This document shows, piece by piece, positions 1 through 8,209 of a DNA stretch of 32,578 nucleotides. The DNA comes from an uncultured Alphaproteobacteria bacterium (GTDB taxonomy: Bacteria > Pseudomonadota > Alphaproteobacteria > Caulobacterales > Parvularculaceae). The stretch lies in assembly GCA_937895955.1 (NCBI GenBank), contig CALAZI010000125.1, positions 1-32,578 on the forward strand, in the 5' to 3' direction. The translations under genes were made by a program, and so were the position numbers. The notes beneath the pieces were generated by a model, which saw nothing but the letters and a program-made list of their open reading frames with translations, had not been told where the DNA came from and did no database searches. Positions within the stretch are counted from its first letter, which is position 1. Every line of letters starts with the position of its first letter.

Positions 1-66
1 GTTTTCGATGCGGTGAAAGGCGTCATTGCGCGGGCCGAGCGGGCCGCTACAAAGACGGCGAGCTGA
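1..66 (+). CDS. C-terminal fragment of an unidentified protein (cut by window start)
   Basis: An open frame enters from the left edge and stops with TGA at 64-66. It encodes 21 residues ending in AERAATKTAS, a basic, Ala-rich helical tail. The stop lies 14 bases before the next gene, so the two are probably co-transcribed. GatA would be a natural neighbour of gatB, but this tail does not resemble the GatA C-termini I know, so I make no product call. Confidence 0.45.
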   Translation, partial: VFDAVKGVIARAERAATKTAS

Positions 67-80
67 GCGGAGAGAGGCCC

Positions 81-743
81 ATGTTCCTCGAAATCGACGA
101 CCTGCTGACGATGGATGAAGTCAAAAAGCTCCGGGCGATCGCGGCCGACGCGCCGTTCGTCGCCGGGCGCGTGTCGAACCCGCACAACATCACCAAGAAT
201 AATTTCCAGATAGACATCAACTCGCCGGCTTATCGGGAAAGCTCATCCCTCCTGATGGAGGCCTATATGCGCAATGAGCAGTTCCGCCTCTTTGCGCTCC
301 CGAAAATCATGGCGCCGCCGATGATCTGCAAATACCGGCCGGGCATGGCTTACGGCCGCCACAGCGACAGCGCCTATGAGGTCGTCAACGGTCAAAAGAT
401 GCGCTTTGACGTTTCAAGCACGCTCTTTCTCGGCGACCCCGATCAAAGCCTCGGCGGCGAATTGACGATCCATCTCGGCTCACAGCCTATTCGCATCAAG
501 GGCCGCCCCGGTTCGGCGGTCGTTTATCCCTCCTCGACAATTCACGAAGTTCTCCCGCTGGAGCAGGGCGAACGGCTTGTCGCCATCACCTTTATCGAAA
601 GCGAAGTGCGCGATCCGGTGCGGCGCGGCCTTCTTTATGATCTCAATGAGGTTTACGCCCTCGAAGCGGAAACAATGGAATGGGAAAACCGCATCCGTTT
701 GCAGCATGTTCACACATGCCTCAAACGGATGTGGGCGGAGTGA
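81..743 (+). CDS. PKHD-type Fe(II)/2-oxoglutarate-dependent hydroxylase (PiuC/YbiX-like)
   Basis: 220 residues, close to the roughly 225 usual for the PiuC/YbiX family of cytoplasmic non-haem iron oxygenases. Seen in the sequence: the HxD iron-binding pair at His94/Asp96 (GRHSDSAYE), the distal iron His155 (STIHEV) and the 2-oxoglutarate-binding Arg165 (GERLVAITF). The fold core GGELTIHLG and the Gly-Ser-Ala strand before the distal His are also typical. An AGAGAGG Shine-Dalgarno sits 3 bases before the ATG; no other start is as good. The family is linked to iron uptake in gamma-proteobacteria, and its physiological substrate is not firmly known. Here no siderophore receptor is adjacent; gatB follows only 4 bases after the stop. 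The enzyme class is well supported; the substrate is unknown. Confidence 0.9.
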   Translation: MFLEIDDLLTMDEVKKLRAIAADAPFVAGRVSNPHNITKNNFQIDINSPAYRESSSLLMEAYMRNEQFRLFALPKIMAPPMICKYRPGMAYGRHSDSAYEVVNGQKMRFDVSSTLFLGDPDQSLGGELTIHLGSQPIRIKGRPGSAVVYPSSTIHEVLPLEQGERLVAITFIESEVRDPVRRGLLYDLNEVYALEAETMEWENRIRLQHVHTCLKRMWAE

Positions 744-747
744 GTTG

Positions 748-2208
748 ATGGCCGAAGCGCGAAAATTGTTGAAAGGCGAAACCGGCGACTGGGAAGTCGT
801 CATCGGGCTGGAAGTCCACGCCCAGGTTTCCTCAAAGTCGAAGCTGTTTTCCGGCGCATCGGCCGAATACGGCGCCGGGCCGAATGAGAATGTATCGCTC
901 GTCGACGCGGCGATGCCTGGCATGCTTCCCGTCATCAATCGGTATTGCGTGGAACAGGCGATCAAGACCGGCCTCGGTCTGAACGCAAAAATCAATCATT
1001 GGTCGCGCTTCGACCGGAAGAACTATTTCTATCCGGACCTGCCGCAGGGCTATCAGATCTCGCAATACAAAGACCCGGTTGTCGGCGAAGGCGAGATCGA
1101 GGTTGAGGTCGACGGCGAAGAAATAACCGTCGGAATTGAACGGCTGCATCTGGAACAGGACGCCGGCAAGTCGATCCATGATCTGTCGCCGAAGGAATCC
1201 TATGTCGATTTGAATCGTTCCGGCGTCGCGTTGATGGAGATCGTTTCACGGCCGGACATGCGTTCGGCGGATGAAGCGGCCGCCTATTTCTCGAAATTGC
1301 GCACGATCTTGCGCTATCTCGGAACCTGCGACGGCAATATGGAGGAAGGCTCCATGCGCGCCGACGTCAACGTCTCGGTGCGCCGTCCGGGCGATCCTCT
1401 CGGCACGCGAACGGAAACGAAGAACATCAACTCCATCCGCTATGTGAAGCAGGCCGTCGAGTACGAGGCGCGTCGCCAGATCGAAGTGATTGAACGCGGC
1501 GGAAAGATCGATCAGGAAACGCGGCTATTCAATGTCGCTACCGGCGAAACGCGGACGATGCGCTCAAAGGAAGACGCGCATGACTATCGCTATTTCCCCG
1601 ATCCTGACCTCTTGCCGCTGGAGCTTGATCCCGCCTGGGTCGAGGAAATCAGAAAAAGCCTGCCGGAGCTTCCCGACGCAAAGAAGCATCGGTTCATGAA
1701 GGACTACGGCCTGTCGCTTTATGACGCGGCGGTTCTCTCTCAGGATCGGACGAAGGCGGACTTTTTCGAAACGGTCGCGCGCGGCCGCGACGGCAAGCTC
1801 GCCGCCAACTGGGTGACGACGGAGCTTTTCGGCGCGCTCAACAAGAGCGGCGCGGAAATCGCCGACTCGCCGATTTCCGCCGCGCAGCTCGGCAAGCTGA
1901 TCGACCTTATCGCCGACAAGACGATCTCGGGCCGCATCGCCAAGGACGTCTTCGCCATCATGTTTGAGACAAGCGCAGACCCCGACAAGATCGTCGAGGA
2001 GAGGGGCCTCAAACAGGTGACGGATACGGGCGCGATCGAGGCGGCGATTGACGCGACCATCGCCGCCAATCCCGAACAGGTCGCTCAGGTGAAGGAAAAG
2101 CCGAAAACCTTCGGCTGGTTCGTCGGTCAGGTCATGAAAGCGACCGGCGGCAAGGCGAACCCGCAGGCGGTCAACGAGATTTTGAAGAAAAAACTCGGCG
2201 TCGACTGA
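748..2208 (+). CDS. gatB: Aspartyl/glutamyl-tRNA(Asn/Gln) amidotransferase subunit B
   Basis: 486 residues, normal for GatB. Subunit B of the GatCAB complex binds mischarged Glu-tRNA(Gln) or Asp-tRNA(Asn), activates the acyl group with ATP and receives ammonia from GatA. Seen: the N-terminal signature WEVVIGLEVHAQ, SKLFSGAS, LPQGYQISQ, the GMLPVIN segment, SMRADVNVSVR, and the C-terminal helical YqeY-like tail ending in NPQAVNEILKKKLGV. An open frame extends upstream to 577, but it lies inside the hydroxylase gene in another frame. The ATG at 748 places MAEARKLLKGETGDWEV just before the conserved core, which is the expected arrangement. A GGAG in the end of the hydroxylase gene serves as ribosome site. 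gatA and gatC are not in the window, so the operon is split or continues to the left. Confidence 0.97.
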   Translation: MAEARKLLKGETGDWEVVIGLEVHAQVSSKSKLFSGASAEYGAGPNENVSLVDAAMPGMLPVINRYCVEQAIKTGLGLNAKINHWSRFDRKNYFYPDLPQGYQISQYKDPVVGEGEIEVEVDGEEITVGIERLHLEQDAGKSIHDLSPKESYVDLNRSGVALMEIVSRPDMRSADEAAAYFSKLRTILRYLGTCDGNMEEGSMRADVNVSVRRPGDPLGTRTETKNINSIRYVKQAVEYEARRQIEVIERGGKIDQETRLFNVATGETRTMRSKEDAHDYRYFPDPDLLPLELDPAWVEEIRKSLPELPDAKKHRFMKDYGLSLYDAAVLSQDRTKADFFETVARGRDGKLAANWVTTELFGALNKSGAEIADSPISAAQLGKLIDLIADKTISGRIAKDVFAIMFETSADPDKIVEERGLKQVTDTGAIEAAIDATIAANPEQVAQVKEKPKTFGWFVGQVMKATGGKANPQAVNEILKKKLGVD

Positions 2209-2248
2209 CCGCGATTCGGCTTTTCACAGGCAAACCCTCGGCTGGCGG

Positions 2249-2272
2249 GATCGGGTTCACCGACCCGTGATC
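2249..2272 (+). terminator. Possible weak hairpin after gatB
   Basis: GATCGGGT pairs with ACCCGTGATC across a 6-base loop with one bulged T, 41 bases after the gatB stop. No clear T-run follows, so this is only a weak candidate terminator. Confidence 0.25.
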
Positions 2273-2299
2273 GCTTTCGCGCGGCATTCAGGCTATAAT
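2271..2299 (+). promoter_or_regulatory. Candidate sigma70-type promoter for the DUF6491-like gene
   Basis: A perfect TATAAT at 2294-2299 lies 32 bases before the ATG of the next gene. Seventeen bases upstream is TCGCTT (2271-2276), a poor match to TTGACA. The -10 match and its position in a gene-free 123-base gap are the evidence; the -35 is weak. Confidence 0.45.
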
Positions 2300-2331
2300 G
2301 CCGTCGGGCGCGGGGCTGACGCGGAGAGATT

Positions 2332-2751
2332 ATGATGAAAACTACGCTTCTAGTCGCTCTGGTGTGGGCCGCGGGATGCGCGACAACCTATGCCGAGTCC
2401 GTCAATGAGAGAGCCGCCGGCATTCTCGAACAGCATGATCGCACCGGCGAAGTGAAAAGTTGTCTCAGCCTTCGTCAAATCAGTTCGATCGACGCCATCG
2501 ACGAAAACACGCTGCTGATCAAAACGGGCGTCAACGACTATTATGTCAACGATCTGACGAGTCGCTGCAACGGCGCGACGCGCAACTCGACGAGATTTGA
2601 ATACTCGACATCGATCGGCCAACTTTGCCGCAACGACATTCTCAAAGTTGTCGACAATGGCGGCGGCTTTTTGATCGGATCGTGCGGCGTCGGCTCCTTT
2701 GAAAAGCTTGAAAAGAAAGAGGATGCCGAAACTGAAGAGGCGACGGAATAG
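2332..2751 (+). CDS. Small secreted protein, DUF6491-like
   Basis: 139 residues. The N-terminus MMKTTLLVALVWAAGCATTYAES is a signal peptide, with either type I cleavage after TYA or an atypical lipobox (AAGC, lacking the usual Leu at -3). The mature part has a four-Cys pattern: SCLSLRQISSID, TSRCNGATR, GQLCRND and GSCGVGSFE. The CxSLRQI opening and the CR..D..KVVD...G...GSC ending match my memory of DUF6491, a family of unknown function in Caulobacterales-like bacteria. The tail is an acidic run (EKKEDAETEEATE). Two adjacent ATGs (2332 and 2335) both follow a CGGAGAG ribosome site, so the start may be one codon later. It appears monocistronic, with its own promoter and a downstream hairpin. 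Periplasmic location is inferred; function is unknown. Confidence 0.75.
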   Translation: MMKTTLLVALVWAAGCATTYAESVNERAAGILEQHDRTGEVKSCLSLRQISSIDAIDENTLLIKTGVNDYYVNDLTSRCNGATRNSTRFEYSTSIGQLCRNDILKVVDNGGGFLIGSCGVGSFEKLEKKEDAETEEATE

Positions 2752-2765
2752 ATTCGATTGGTTTC

Positions 2766-2794
2766 GCCGCGCCGGGCATGCAATCCGGCGCGGC
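2766..2794 (+). terminator. GC-rich perfect hairpin after the DUF6491-like gene
   Basis: GCCGCGCCGG (2766-2775) and CCGGCGCGGC (2785-2794) form a perfect 10-bp stem with a 9-base loop, starting 14 bases after the stop codon. The following bases TGATAAATTAAG are AT-rich but lack a T-run, so intrinsic termination would be weak. It could instead protect the mRNA 3' end. Confidence 0.5.
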
Positions 2795-2978
2795 TGATAA
2801 ATTAAGTCTGCATACTGAATAATATAATGCGCCGCCGCCGGTCGTTTACGCTTTGTTAGGGCGGCGGTAAGAAATCGGAAACCGCTTGTTCACGCAAATT
2901 TAGGTTTCAGCCTTTCAAAATCTTCATGGTTAACCCGGGTGCGGAACTTCGGGGTGAAGATTTGAAGGGGCGAAGACG

Positions 2979-3263
2979 ATGTCGATTAGTTTGCAGGCCG
3001 ATGCGTTGATGTCGGCGACGGCGATCCTTAGCGGCGAGGAAATGTATCGCCTGGGATTGGAAGCGTCGGTTGGCGGCGATGACGCCGCTCTTGATCTTGT
3101 GACCGCGCATAAATGGTTCAATCTTGCGGCGATGATGGGCAACATCGAGGCGCGGGCTTATCGCGCCGAGCTAGCCCAGGAAATGACGCCGGAGGAAGTC
3201 GCCGAGGCGCAACGCCTGGCGCGCGAATACCTCTCGACGCATCGCCCGCGGATGGCCGGCTGA
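2979..3263 (+). CDS. Short SEL1-like repeat protein
   Basis: 94 residues, cytoplasmic, no signal peptide. The middle holds one recognisable SEL1/TPR-like helical repeat: YRLGLEASVGGDDAALD, then AHKWFNLAAMMGNIEARAYRAELAQEMTPEEVAEAQRLARE. Such single-repeat proteins are common in alphaproteobacteria, and the MTPEEVAEAQRLAREY ending is typical of them. No function is established; a role in protein contacts is inferred from the fold. The start is chosen from the AAGGGGCG ribosome site 6 bases before the ATG. The stop is 31 bases before fdsG, so it may lead the formate dehydrogenase transcript. The preceding gap (2795-2978) is AT-rich and contains a TATAAT at 2823-2828 without a convincing -35. 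Confidence 0.75.
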   Translation: MSISLQADALMSATAILSGEEMYRLGLEASVGGDDAALDLVTAHKWFNLAAMMGNIEARAYRAELAQEMTPEEVAEAQRLAREYLSTHRPRMAG

Positions 3264-3294
3264 TCTTTGCAGATGAGCGGGGCGGCCTGCGCGC

Positions 3295-3810
3295 TTGACG
3301 GCGCGGGCGAGACGCTTTGATACTCCGCCGATGGGCGGATCTTCGAGCATATTCGGCGAATTGGATAGAATCGTGCGGCCGTATGTCGGCCGCGCCGGCG
3401 GCCTTATCAGCGCGCTCCGCGCGGTGCAGGCCGAGATCGGCTATCTGCCGTCGGAAACCGAGGGGGCTGCGGCGACGGCGTTCAACCTGACCCGGGCTGA
3501 GGTCAAAGGCGTCATCAGTTTTTACGCAGACTTCGTGCGCAAACCCAAAGGCGAGACGGTCATCCGCCTCTGTGCGGCGGAAGCGTGCCAGGCGCAGGGT
3601 TCAAGGATGTTGGAGAAAGAGGTTTGCCGACGCCTCGCTATTGAGCCCGGAAAAACCAGCGCATCAGGCGATCTGACGCTCGAACATGTTTTTTGCCTGG
3701 GCCTCTGCTCGGCGGGGCCGGCGGCGATGATCGACGGCGTGCTGATGGCGAAAGCGTCGCCGGAGAAAATCGTCAGCGGGTTTGAAGCGACGAAAGAGTT
3801 GAAAAAATGA
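3295..3810 (+). CDS. fdsG: NAD-dependent formate dehydrogenase, gamma subunit (NuoE-like)
   Basis: Small electron-transfer subunit of the cytoplasmic Mo-dependent formate dehydrogenase. It is homologous to NuoE and carries one thioredoxin-fold [2Fe-2S] cluster. Seen: N-terminal helical part (LISALRAVQAEIGYLP, LTRAEVKGVISFYADF), then the four cluster cysteines Cys93, Cys98 (LCAAEACQ) and Cys134, Cys138 (FCLGLCSAGPA). At up to 171 residues it is within the family range. The start is uncertain: the longest frame opens with TTG at 3295, while an in-frame ATG at 3331 also precedes the conserved region; neither has a strong ribosome site. The end overlaps fdsB by ATGA, indicating translational coupling. 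Confidence 0.93.
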   Translation: MTARARRFDTPPMGGSSSIFGELDRIVRPYVGRAGGLISALRAVQAEIGYLPSETEGAAATAFNLTRAEVKGVISFYADFVRKPKGETVIRLCAAEACQAQGSRMLEKEVCRRLAIEPGKTSASGDLTLEHVFCLGLCSAGPAAMIDGVLMAKASPEKIVSGFEATKELKK

Positions 3811-5375
3811 GCGATGCGGAGGAAATCTTAGTCCCGCTCGATTCGCTGGCCGTCGCGCTTGGCGCGGACGAGATCGCCAGCGCATTTTTCGACGCCGATT
3901 TCAATGTCGTCCGCACTGGTTCGCGCGGCATGCATTGGCTGGAGCCTCTTGTCGAAGTCGAGAAAGAAGGATCGCGAATCGGCTTCGGCCCGATTGATCC
4001 TGACGATGTTGCGCCGCTGATAGACGCGATCAAGAGCGGTGATTTTGCCGCGCATCCGAAACATCTCGGCGCGATTGAAGCGATGGACTGGATGAAAGCT
4101 CAGCGGCGGCTGATCTTCGCGCGTTGCGGCGTCATCGATCCGCTGAGCCTTGCGGACTATGAAAATGCGGGCGGTCTACTCGCTCTCAAGAAAGCGGCGA
4201 TGATGACACCGGACGCCTTGTGCGCCGAGGTGATGCAATCCGGTCTTCGCGGGCGCGGCGGTGCGGGATTTCCGGCGGGGATCAAGTGGAAAACGGTCGC
4301 CGGCGCCGACGCGGATCAGAAATACGTCGTCTGTAATGCAGATGAAGGCGACAGCGGCACCTTCGCCGACCGGATGATCATGGAGGGCGATCCGTTCCTT
4401 TTGATCGAAGGAATGGCGATCGCCGGGCTCGCCGTCGGGGCGACGCGCGGCTTCATCTATCTTCGTTCCGAATATCCCATAGCCGAGCGCGTGCTCAGCG
4501 AAGCGATCCGGCTCGCCTATAATGAAGACGTGCTGGGCTTTGATGTCCTCGGTTCAGGAAAACGGTTCGATCTGGAACTCTTCATCGGAGCCGGCGCCTA
4601 TATTTGCGGCGAGGAAACATCCCTTTTGAACAGTCTTGAGGGAAAGCGCGGCGAGGTGCGGGCGAAACCGCCATTGCCGGCGCTTGAGGGTCTGTTCGGC
4701 AAGCCGACGCTTGTCCACAATGTTCTCTCGCTATGCGCCGTTCCAGCGATCATCGTCGATGGCGGCAAAGCCTATGCGGCGATAGGCGTCGGCAAGTCCT
4801 CAGGAACGATGCCGTTTCAGCTCTCCGGCGATGTCAGGCATTCCGGCCTATATGAGGCGCCGTTCGGGCTCACCCTGCGCGATCTTGTTGAGAAAATCGG
4901 CGGTGGAACTCGGTCGGGCAAAAACATTCGCGCCATCCAGATCGGCGGACCGCTCGGTGCCTATCTGCCGCCATCAAAATTCGACACGGCTATCGATTAT
5001 GAGGCGATGATCGCCATCGGCGCCGGCGTCGGGCATGGCGGCGTCGTCGTTTACAATGAAGAGGTCGATCTCCTCGAACAGGCTCGCTACGCTTTTGAAT
5101 TTTGCGCCGAGGAATCCTGTGGCAAGTGCACGCCATGCAGGATCGGCGCAGTGCGCGGCGTGGAAGTGATCGACAGGATCAAGCATGGCGAAGACCATGC
5201 GAAGAACATGGGCGTTCTTGCCGATTTGTGCGAGTTGATGATCGACGGATCGCTCTGCGCGATGGGCGGCATGACGCCGATACCCGTCCAGAGCGCGCTT
5301 AACCATTTTCCGGAAGACTTCGCTTTTCCGTCAAAAAAGCGTACATTCGGCGCAGGAGCGGAGAAGACGCCATGA
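3807..5375 (+). CDS. fdsB: NAD-dependent formate dehydrogenase, beta subunit (NuoF-like diaphorase)
   Basis: 522 residues. It passes electrons from FdsA to NAD+ through a [4Fe-4S] cluster and FMN. Seen: an N-terminal domain of roughly 110 residues as in other FdsB proteins, the FMN/NADH Gly-rich motif LRGRGGAGFPAG near 147-158, CNADEGDSGTF, GAYICGEETSLLNSLEG, and the [4Fe-4S] ligands Cys438, Cys441, Cys444 (ESCGKCTPCRIG) with Cys484 (GSLCAMGG). All key residues are intact. It is coupled by 4-base ATGA overlaps on both sides, to fdsG and fdsA, which fits stoichiometric assembly of one soluble complex. Confidence 0.97.
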   Translation: MSDAEEILVPLDSLAVALGADEIASAFFDADFNVVRTGSRGMHWLEPLVEVEKEGSRIGFGPIDPDDVAPLIDAIKSGDFAAHPKHLGAIEAMDWMKAQRRLIFARCGVIDPLSLADYENAGGLLALKKAAMMTPDALCAEVMQSGLRGRGGAGFPAGIKWKTVAGADADQKYVVCNADEGDSGTFADRMIMEGDPFLLIEGMAIAGLAVGATRGFIYLRSEYPIAERVLSEAIRLAYNEDVLGFDVLGSGKRFDLELFIGAGAYICGEETSLLNSLEGKRGEVRAKPPLPALEGLFGKPTLVHNVLSLCAVPAIIVDGGKAYAAIGVGKSSGTMPFQLSGDVRHSGLYEAPFGLTLRDLVEKIGGGTRSGKNIRAIQIGGPLGAYLPPSKFDTAIDYEAMIAIGAGVGHGGVVVYNEEVDLLEQARYAFEFCAEESCGKCTPCRIGAVRGVEVIDRIKHGEDHAKNMGVLADLCELMIDGSLCAMGGMTPIPVQSALNHFPEDFAFPSKKRTFGAGAEKTP

Positions 5376-8209
5376 CGATCCTGAGGGAAAAGGATTTCGG
5401 CACGCCGCGCCCGAAAACCGCGCGCCTCGTGAATGTCGAAATCGACGGCTTCAAGGTCGAAGTCGAGGAAGGCGCGAGCGTCATGCGCGCCGCCGCTGAA
5501 ATCGGCATCTCAATCCCTAAACTTTGCGCAACCGATCGTCTCGACTCTTTCGGTTCATGCCGGCTGTGTCTCGTTGAAATAGACGGGCGCAAGGGAACAC
5601 CCGCCTCCTGCACCACGCCGGTTGCCGATGGCATGAAGGTAAAGACCGAAACGCCGCGACTTCAAAAACTGCGTCGCGGCGTCATGGAGCTTTACATCTC
5701 CGATCATCCGCTCGATTGTCTGACTTGTTCCGACAATGGCGATTGCGAGTTGCAGGACATGGCGGGGCGCGTCGGCTTGCGCGATGTTCGCTACGGCTAT
5801 GAGGGTGAGAACCATTTCGGCAAGCCGAAAGACGTCACCAACCCCTATTTTCAATTTGAACCGTCAAAATGCATTGTCTGTTCGCGCTGCGTGCGCGCCT
5901 GCGATGAAGTGCAGGGAACGCTGGCGCTGACGATTGAGGGGCGGGGTTTTAAATCCAAAGTCTCCTTCGACAGTGACAGCTTTCTGGAATCTGAATGCGT
6001 TTCCTGCGGCGCCTGCGTCGATGTCTGCCCGACAGCGACGTTGCAGGAAAAAACCGTCGCCGAGATGGGCGTGCCGGATCGTACGGTTCTGACGACTTGC
6101 GCCTATTGCGGGGTCGGCTGTTCTTTCAAGGCTGAGTTGAAGGGCGATCAGCTCGTCCGCATGACGCCGCACAAGGACGGCAAGGCCAATCACGGCCATT
6201 CCTGCGTCAAGGGACGCTTCGCCTGGGGCTATGCGACCCATCCGGACCGGGTCACGGCGCCGATGATCCGCGAAAAGATCACCGATCCCTGGCGCGAGGT
6301 CGGCTGGGAGGAGGCGATCGGCTACGCCGCGAAGCGCCTTAAGGAAACGCAGGAAAAATACGGCCGCAAGTCGATCGGCGCGATTTCATCGTCACGTTGC
6401 ACAATTGAGGAAGTCTGGGTCGTCCAGAAACTCGTGCGCACCGCCTTCGGCAACAATAATGTCGACACCTGCGCGCGCGTTTGCCATTCGCCGACCGGCT
6501 ACGGCTTGAAGCAGACTTTCGGCACGTCGGCCGGAACGCAGGATTTCGACAGCGTCGAAGACGCCGACGTCATATTGATCATCGGCGCAAATCCGACCGA
6601 CGCGCATCCGGTTTTCGCGTCGCAAATGAAGAAGCGCCTGCGTAAGGGCGCCAAGCTCATCATCGTCGACCCGCGTTCGATCGACCTTGTCAGAACGCCG
6701 CATATCGAAGCGTCGCATCACTTGCAGTTGATGCCCGGAACGAATGTCGCGCTCGTCAATGCGCTCGCCCATGTCATTGCAAACGAAGGACTGCTTGATC
6801 AGGCTTTCATCGATCAGCGCTGCGACGCGCCCTCGTTCCGGGAATGGCTCGATTTCATCAAGCGCGAAGAGAATTCGCCTGAAAACGTTGAAAAGATAAC
6901 AGGCGTGCCGGCGGAAGAAATCCGCGCCGCAGCGCGTCTTTACGCGACAGGCGGGCGCGCGGCGATCTATTACGGCCTCGGCGTCACCGAGCACAGCCAG
7001 GGCTCGACCATGGTGATGGGCATGGCGAATCTCGCCATGGCGACCGGCAATATCGGTCGGCGCGGCGTCGGCGTGAACCCGCTGCGCGGCCAGAACAATG
7101 TTCAGGGCTCATGCGACATGGGCTCGTTTCCGCATGAATTCTCCGGCTATCGCCATGTCTCGGACGAGGCGACGCGCGCGACATTTGAAAAGGCCTGGGG
7201 TCGTAAACAGGACGCCGAACCTGGCTATCGCATTCCGAACATGTTCGATGAAGCTGTCGGCGGCGCCTTTCGAGGTCTCTATATACAGGGCGAGGATGTC
7301 GCGCAGTCAGACCCCAACACGCAGCATGTCGAGGCGGCGCTTGAAGCGCTCGATATCTTGATCGTTCAGGACCTTTTCCTTAATGAAACGGCGCGTTTCG
7401 CGCATGTGTTTCTGCCCGGAACGTCGTTTCTTGAAAAGGACGGCTGCTTCATCAATGCCGAGCGTCGCATCAACCGCGTGCGCCCGGCGATACCTGTCAA
7501 AACCGGCATGGACGAATGGCGGGTGACGCAGGAGCTCGCCGTCGCTCTCGGCTATGACATGAATTTCAAGAGCGCCGCCGATGTCATGGATGAGATCGCC
7601 GCGTTGACGCCGACTTTCGCCCATGTTTCGCACCAACGCCTTGACGAACGGGGCAGCGTTCAATGGCCGTGCAATGACGCCGCGCCTATGGGGACGCCGA
7701 TCATGCATGTCGATCAGTTCGTGCGCGGCAAAGGGCAGTTCGTCGTTACTGAATTCGTGCCGACCGAAGAAAAGACGAACAGGAAGTTTCCGCTTATTTT
7801 AACCACGGGACGCATCCTTTCCCAATATAATGTCGGCGCCCAGACGCGGCGGACGGATAACTCCCGGTGGCATGATGAGGATGTACTGGAAATTCACCCG
7901 GCCGATGCTGAGATGCGCGGCGTCCATGACGGTCATTGGGTGTCGTTGAAGAGCCGGAAGGGCGAAATCACGCTGCGCGCTCATGTGACGGAGCGCGTCG
8001 CGCCTGGCGTCGTTTACACGACCTTCCACCATCCTGAGACGGGCGCAAATGTCGTGACGACGGAATATTCGGACTGGGCGACGAGCTGCCCCGAATACAA
8101 GGTGACGGCGGTTGAGGTGACGCCCGCCAATCACCGATCCGATTGGCAACGGCATTACGCGGAAACGCTTCCTGAAATGCGAAGGCTTGCGGTTGAGCCG
8201 GCCGAATAA
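5372..8209 (+). CDS. fdsA: NAD-dependent formate dehydrogenase, catalytic alpha subunit (Mo-bis-MGD)
   Basis: 945 residues, usual for FdsA; oxidises formate to CO2 at a molybdenum bis-MGD centre. Domains in order: N-terminal [2Fe-2S] ferredoxin (Cys52, 63, 66, 80); His-ligated [4Fe-4S] (His112, Cys116, 119, 125); two ferredoxin-like [4Fe-4S] clusters (Cys167/170/173/177 and Cys209/212/215/219); then the molybdopterin domain with its own [4Fe-4S] (Cys243, 246, 250, 278). The Mo ligand is Cys371 with neighbouring catalytic His372 (DTCARVCHSPTG). This is the position held by selenocysteine in E. coli FdhF, so this is the Cys, selenium-independent form. The C-terminal molydop-binding domain (TTGRILSQYNVGAQTRR) is complete. 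The Mo-versus-W preference is not visible in the sequence. Confidence 0.98.
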   Translation: MTILREKDFGTPRPKTARLVNVEIDGFKVEVEEGASVMRAAAEIGISIPKLCATDRLDSFGSCRLCLVEIDGRKGTPASCTTPVADGMKVKTETPRLQKLRRGVMELYISDHPLDCLTCSDNGDCELQDMAGRVGLRDVRYGYEGENHFGKPKDVTNPYFQFEPSKCIVCSRCVRACDEVQGTLALTIEGRGFKSKVSFDSDSFLESECVSCGACVDVCPTATLQEKTVAEMGVPDRTVLTTCAYCGVGCSFKAELKGDQLVRMTPHKDGKANHGHSCVKGRFAWGYATHPDRVTAPMIREKITDPWREVGWEEAIGYAAKRLKETQEKYGRKSIGAISSSRCTIEEVWVVQKLVRTAFGNNNVDTCARVCHSPTGYGLKQTFGTSAGTQDFDSVEDADVILIIGANPTDAHPVFASQMKKRLRKGAKLIIVDPRSIDLVRTPHIEASHHLQLMPGTNVALVNALAHVIANEGLLDQAFIDQRCDAPSFREWLDFIKREENSPENVEKITGVPAEEIRAAARLYATGGRAAIYYGLGVTEHSQGSTMVMGMANLAMATGNIGRRGVGVNPLRGQNNVQGSCDMGSFPHEFSGYRHVSDEATRATFEKAWGRKQDAEPGYRIPNMFDEAVGGAFRGLYIQGEDVAQSDPNTQHVEAALEALDILIVQDLFLNETARFAHVFLPGTSFLEKDGCFINAERRINRVRPAIPVKTGMDEWRVTQELAVALGYDMNFKSAADVMDEIAALTPTFAHVSHQRLDERGSVQWPCNDAAPMGTPIMHVDQFVRGKGQFVVTEFVPTEEKTNRKFPLILTTGRILSQYNVGAQTRRTDNSRWHDEDVLEIHPADAEMRGVHDGHWVSLKSRKGEITLRAHVTERVAPGVVYTTFHHPETGANVVTTEYSDWATSCPEYKVTAVEVTPANHRSDWQRHYAETLPEMRRLAVEPAE

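Noticed and set aside
6392..6994. 200-residue minus-strand open frame inside fdsA
   Set aside because: It is antisense to a fully conserved enzyme core; long antisense frames are common in this GC-rich sequence and this one has no recognisable motif.
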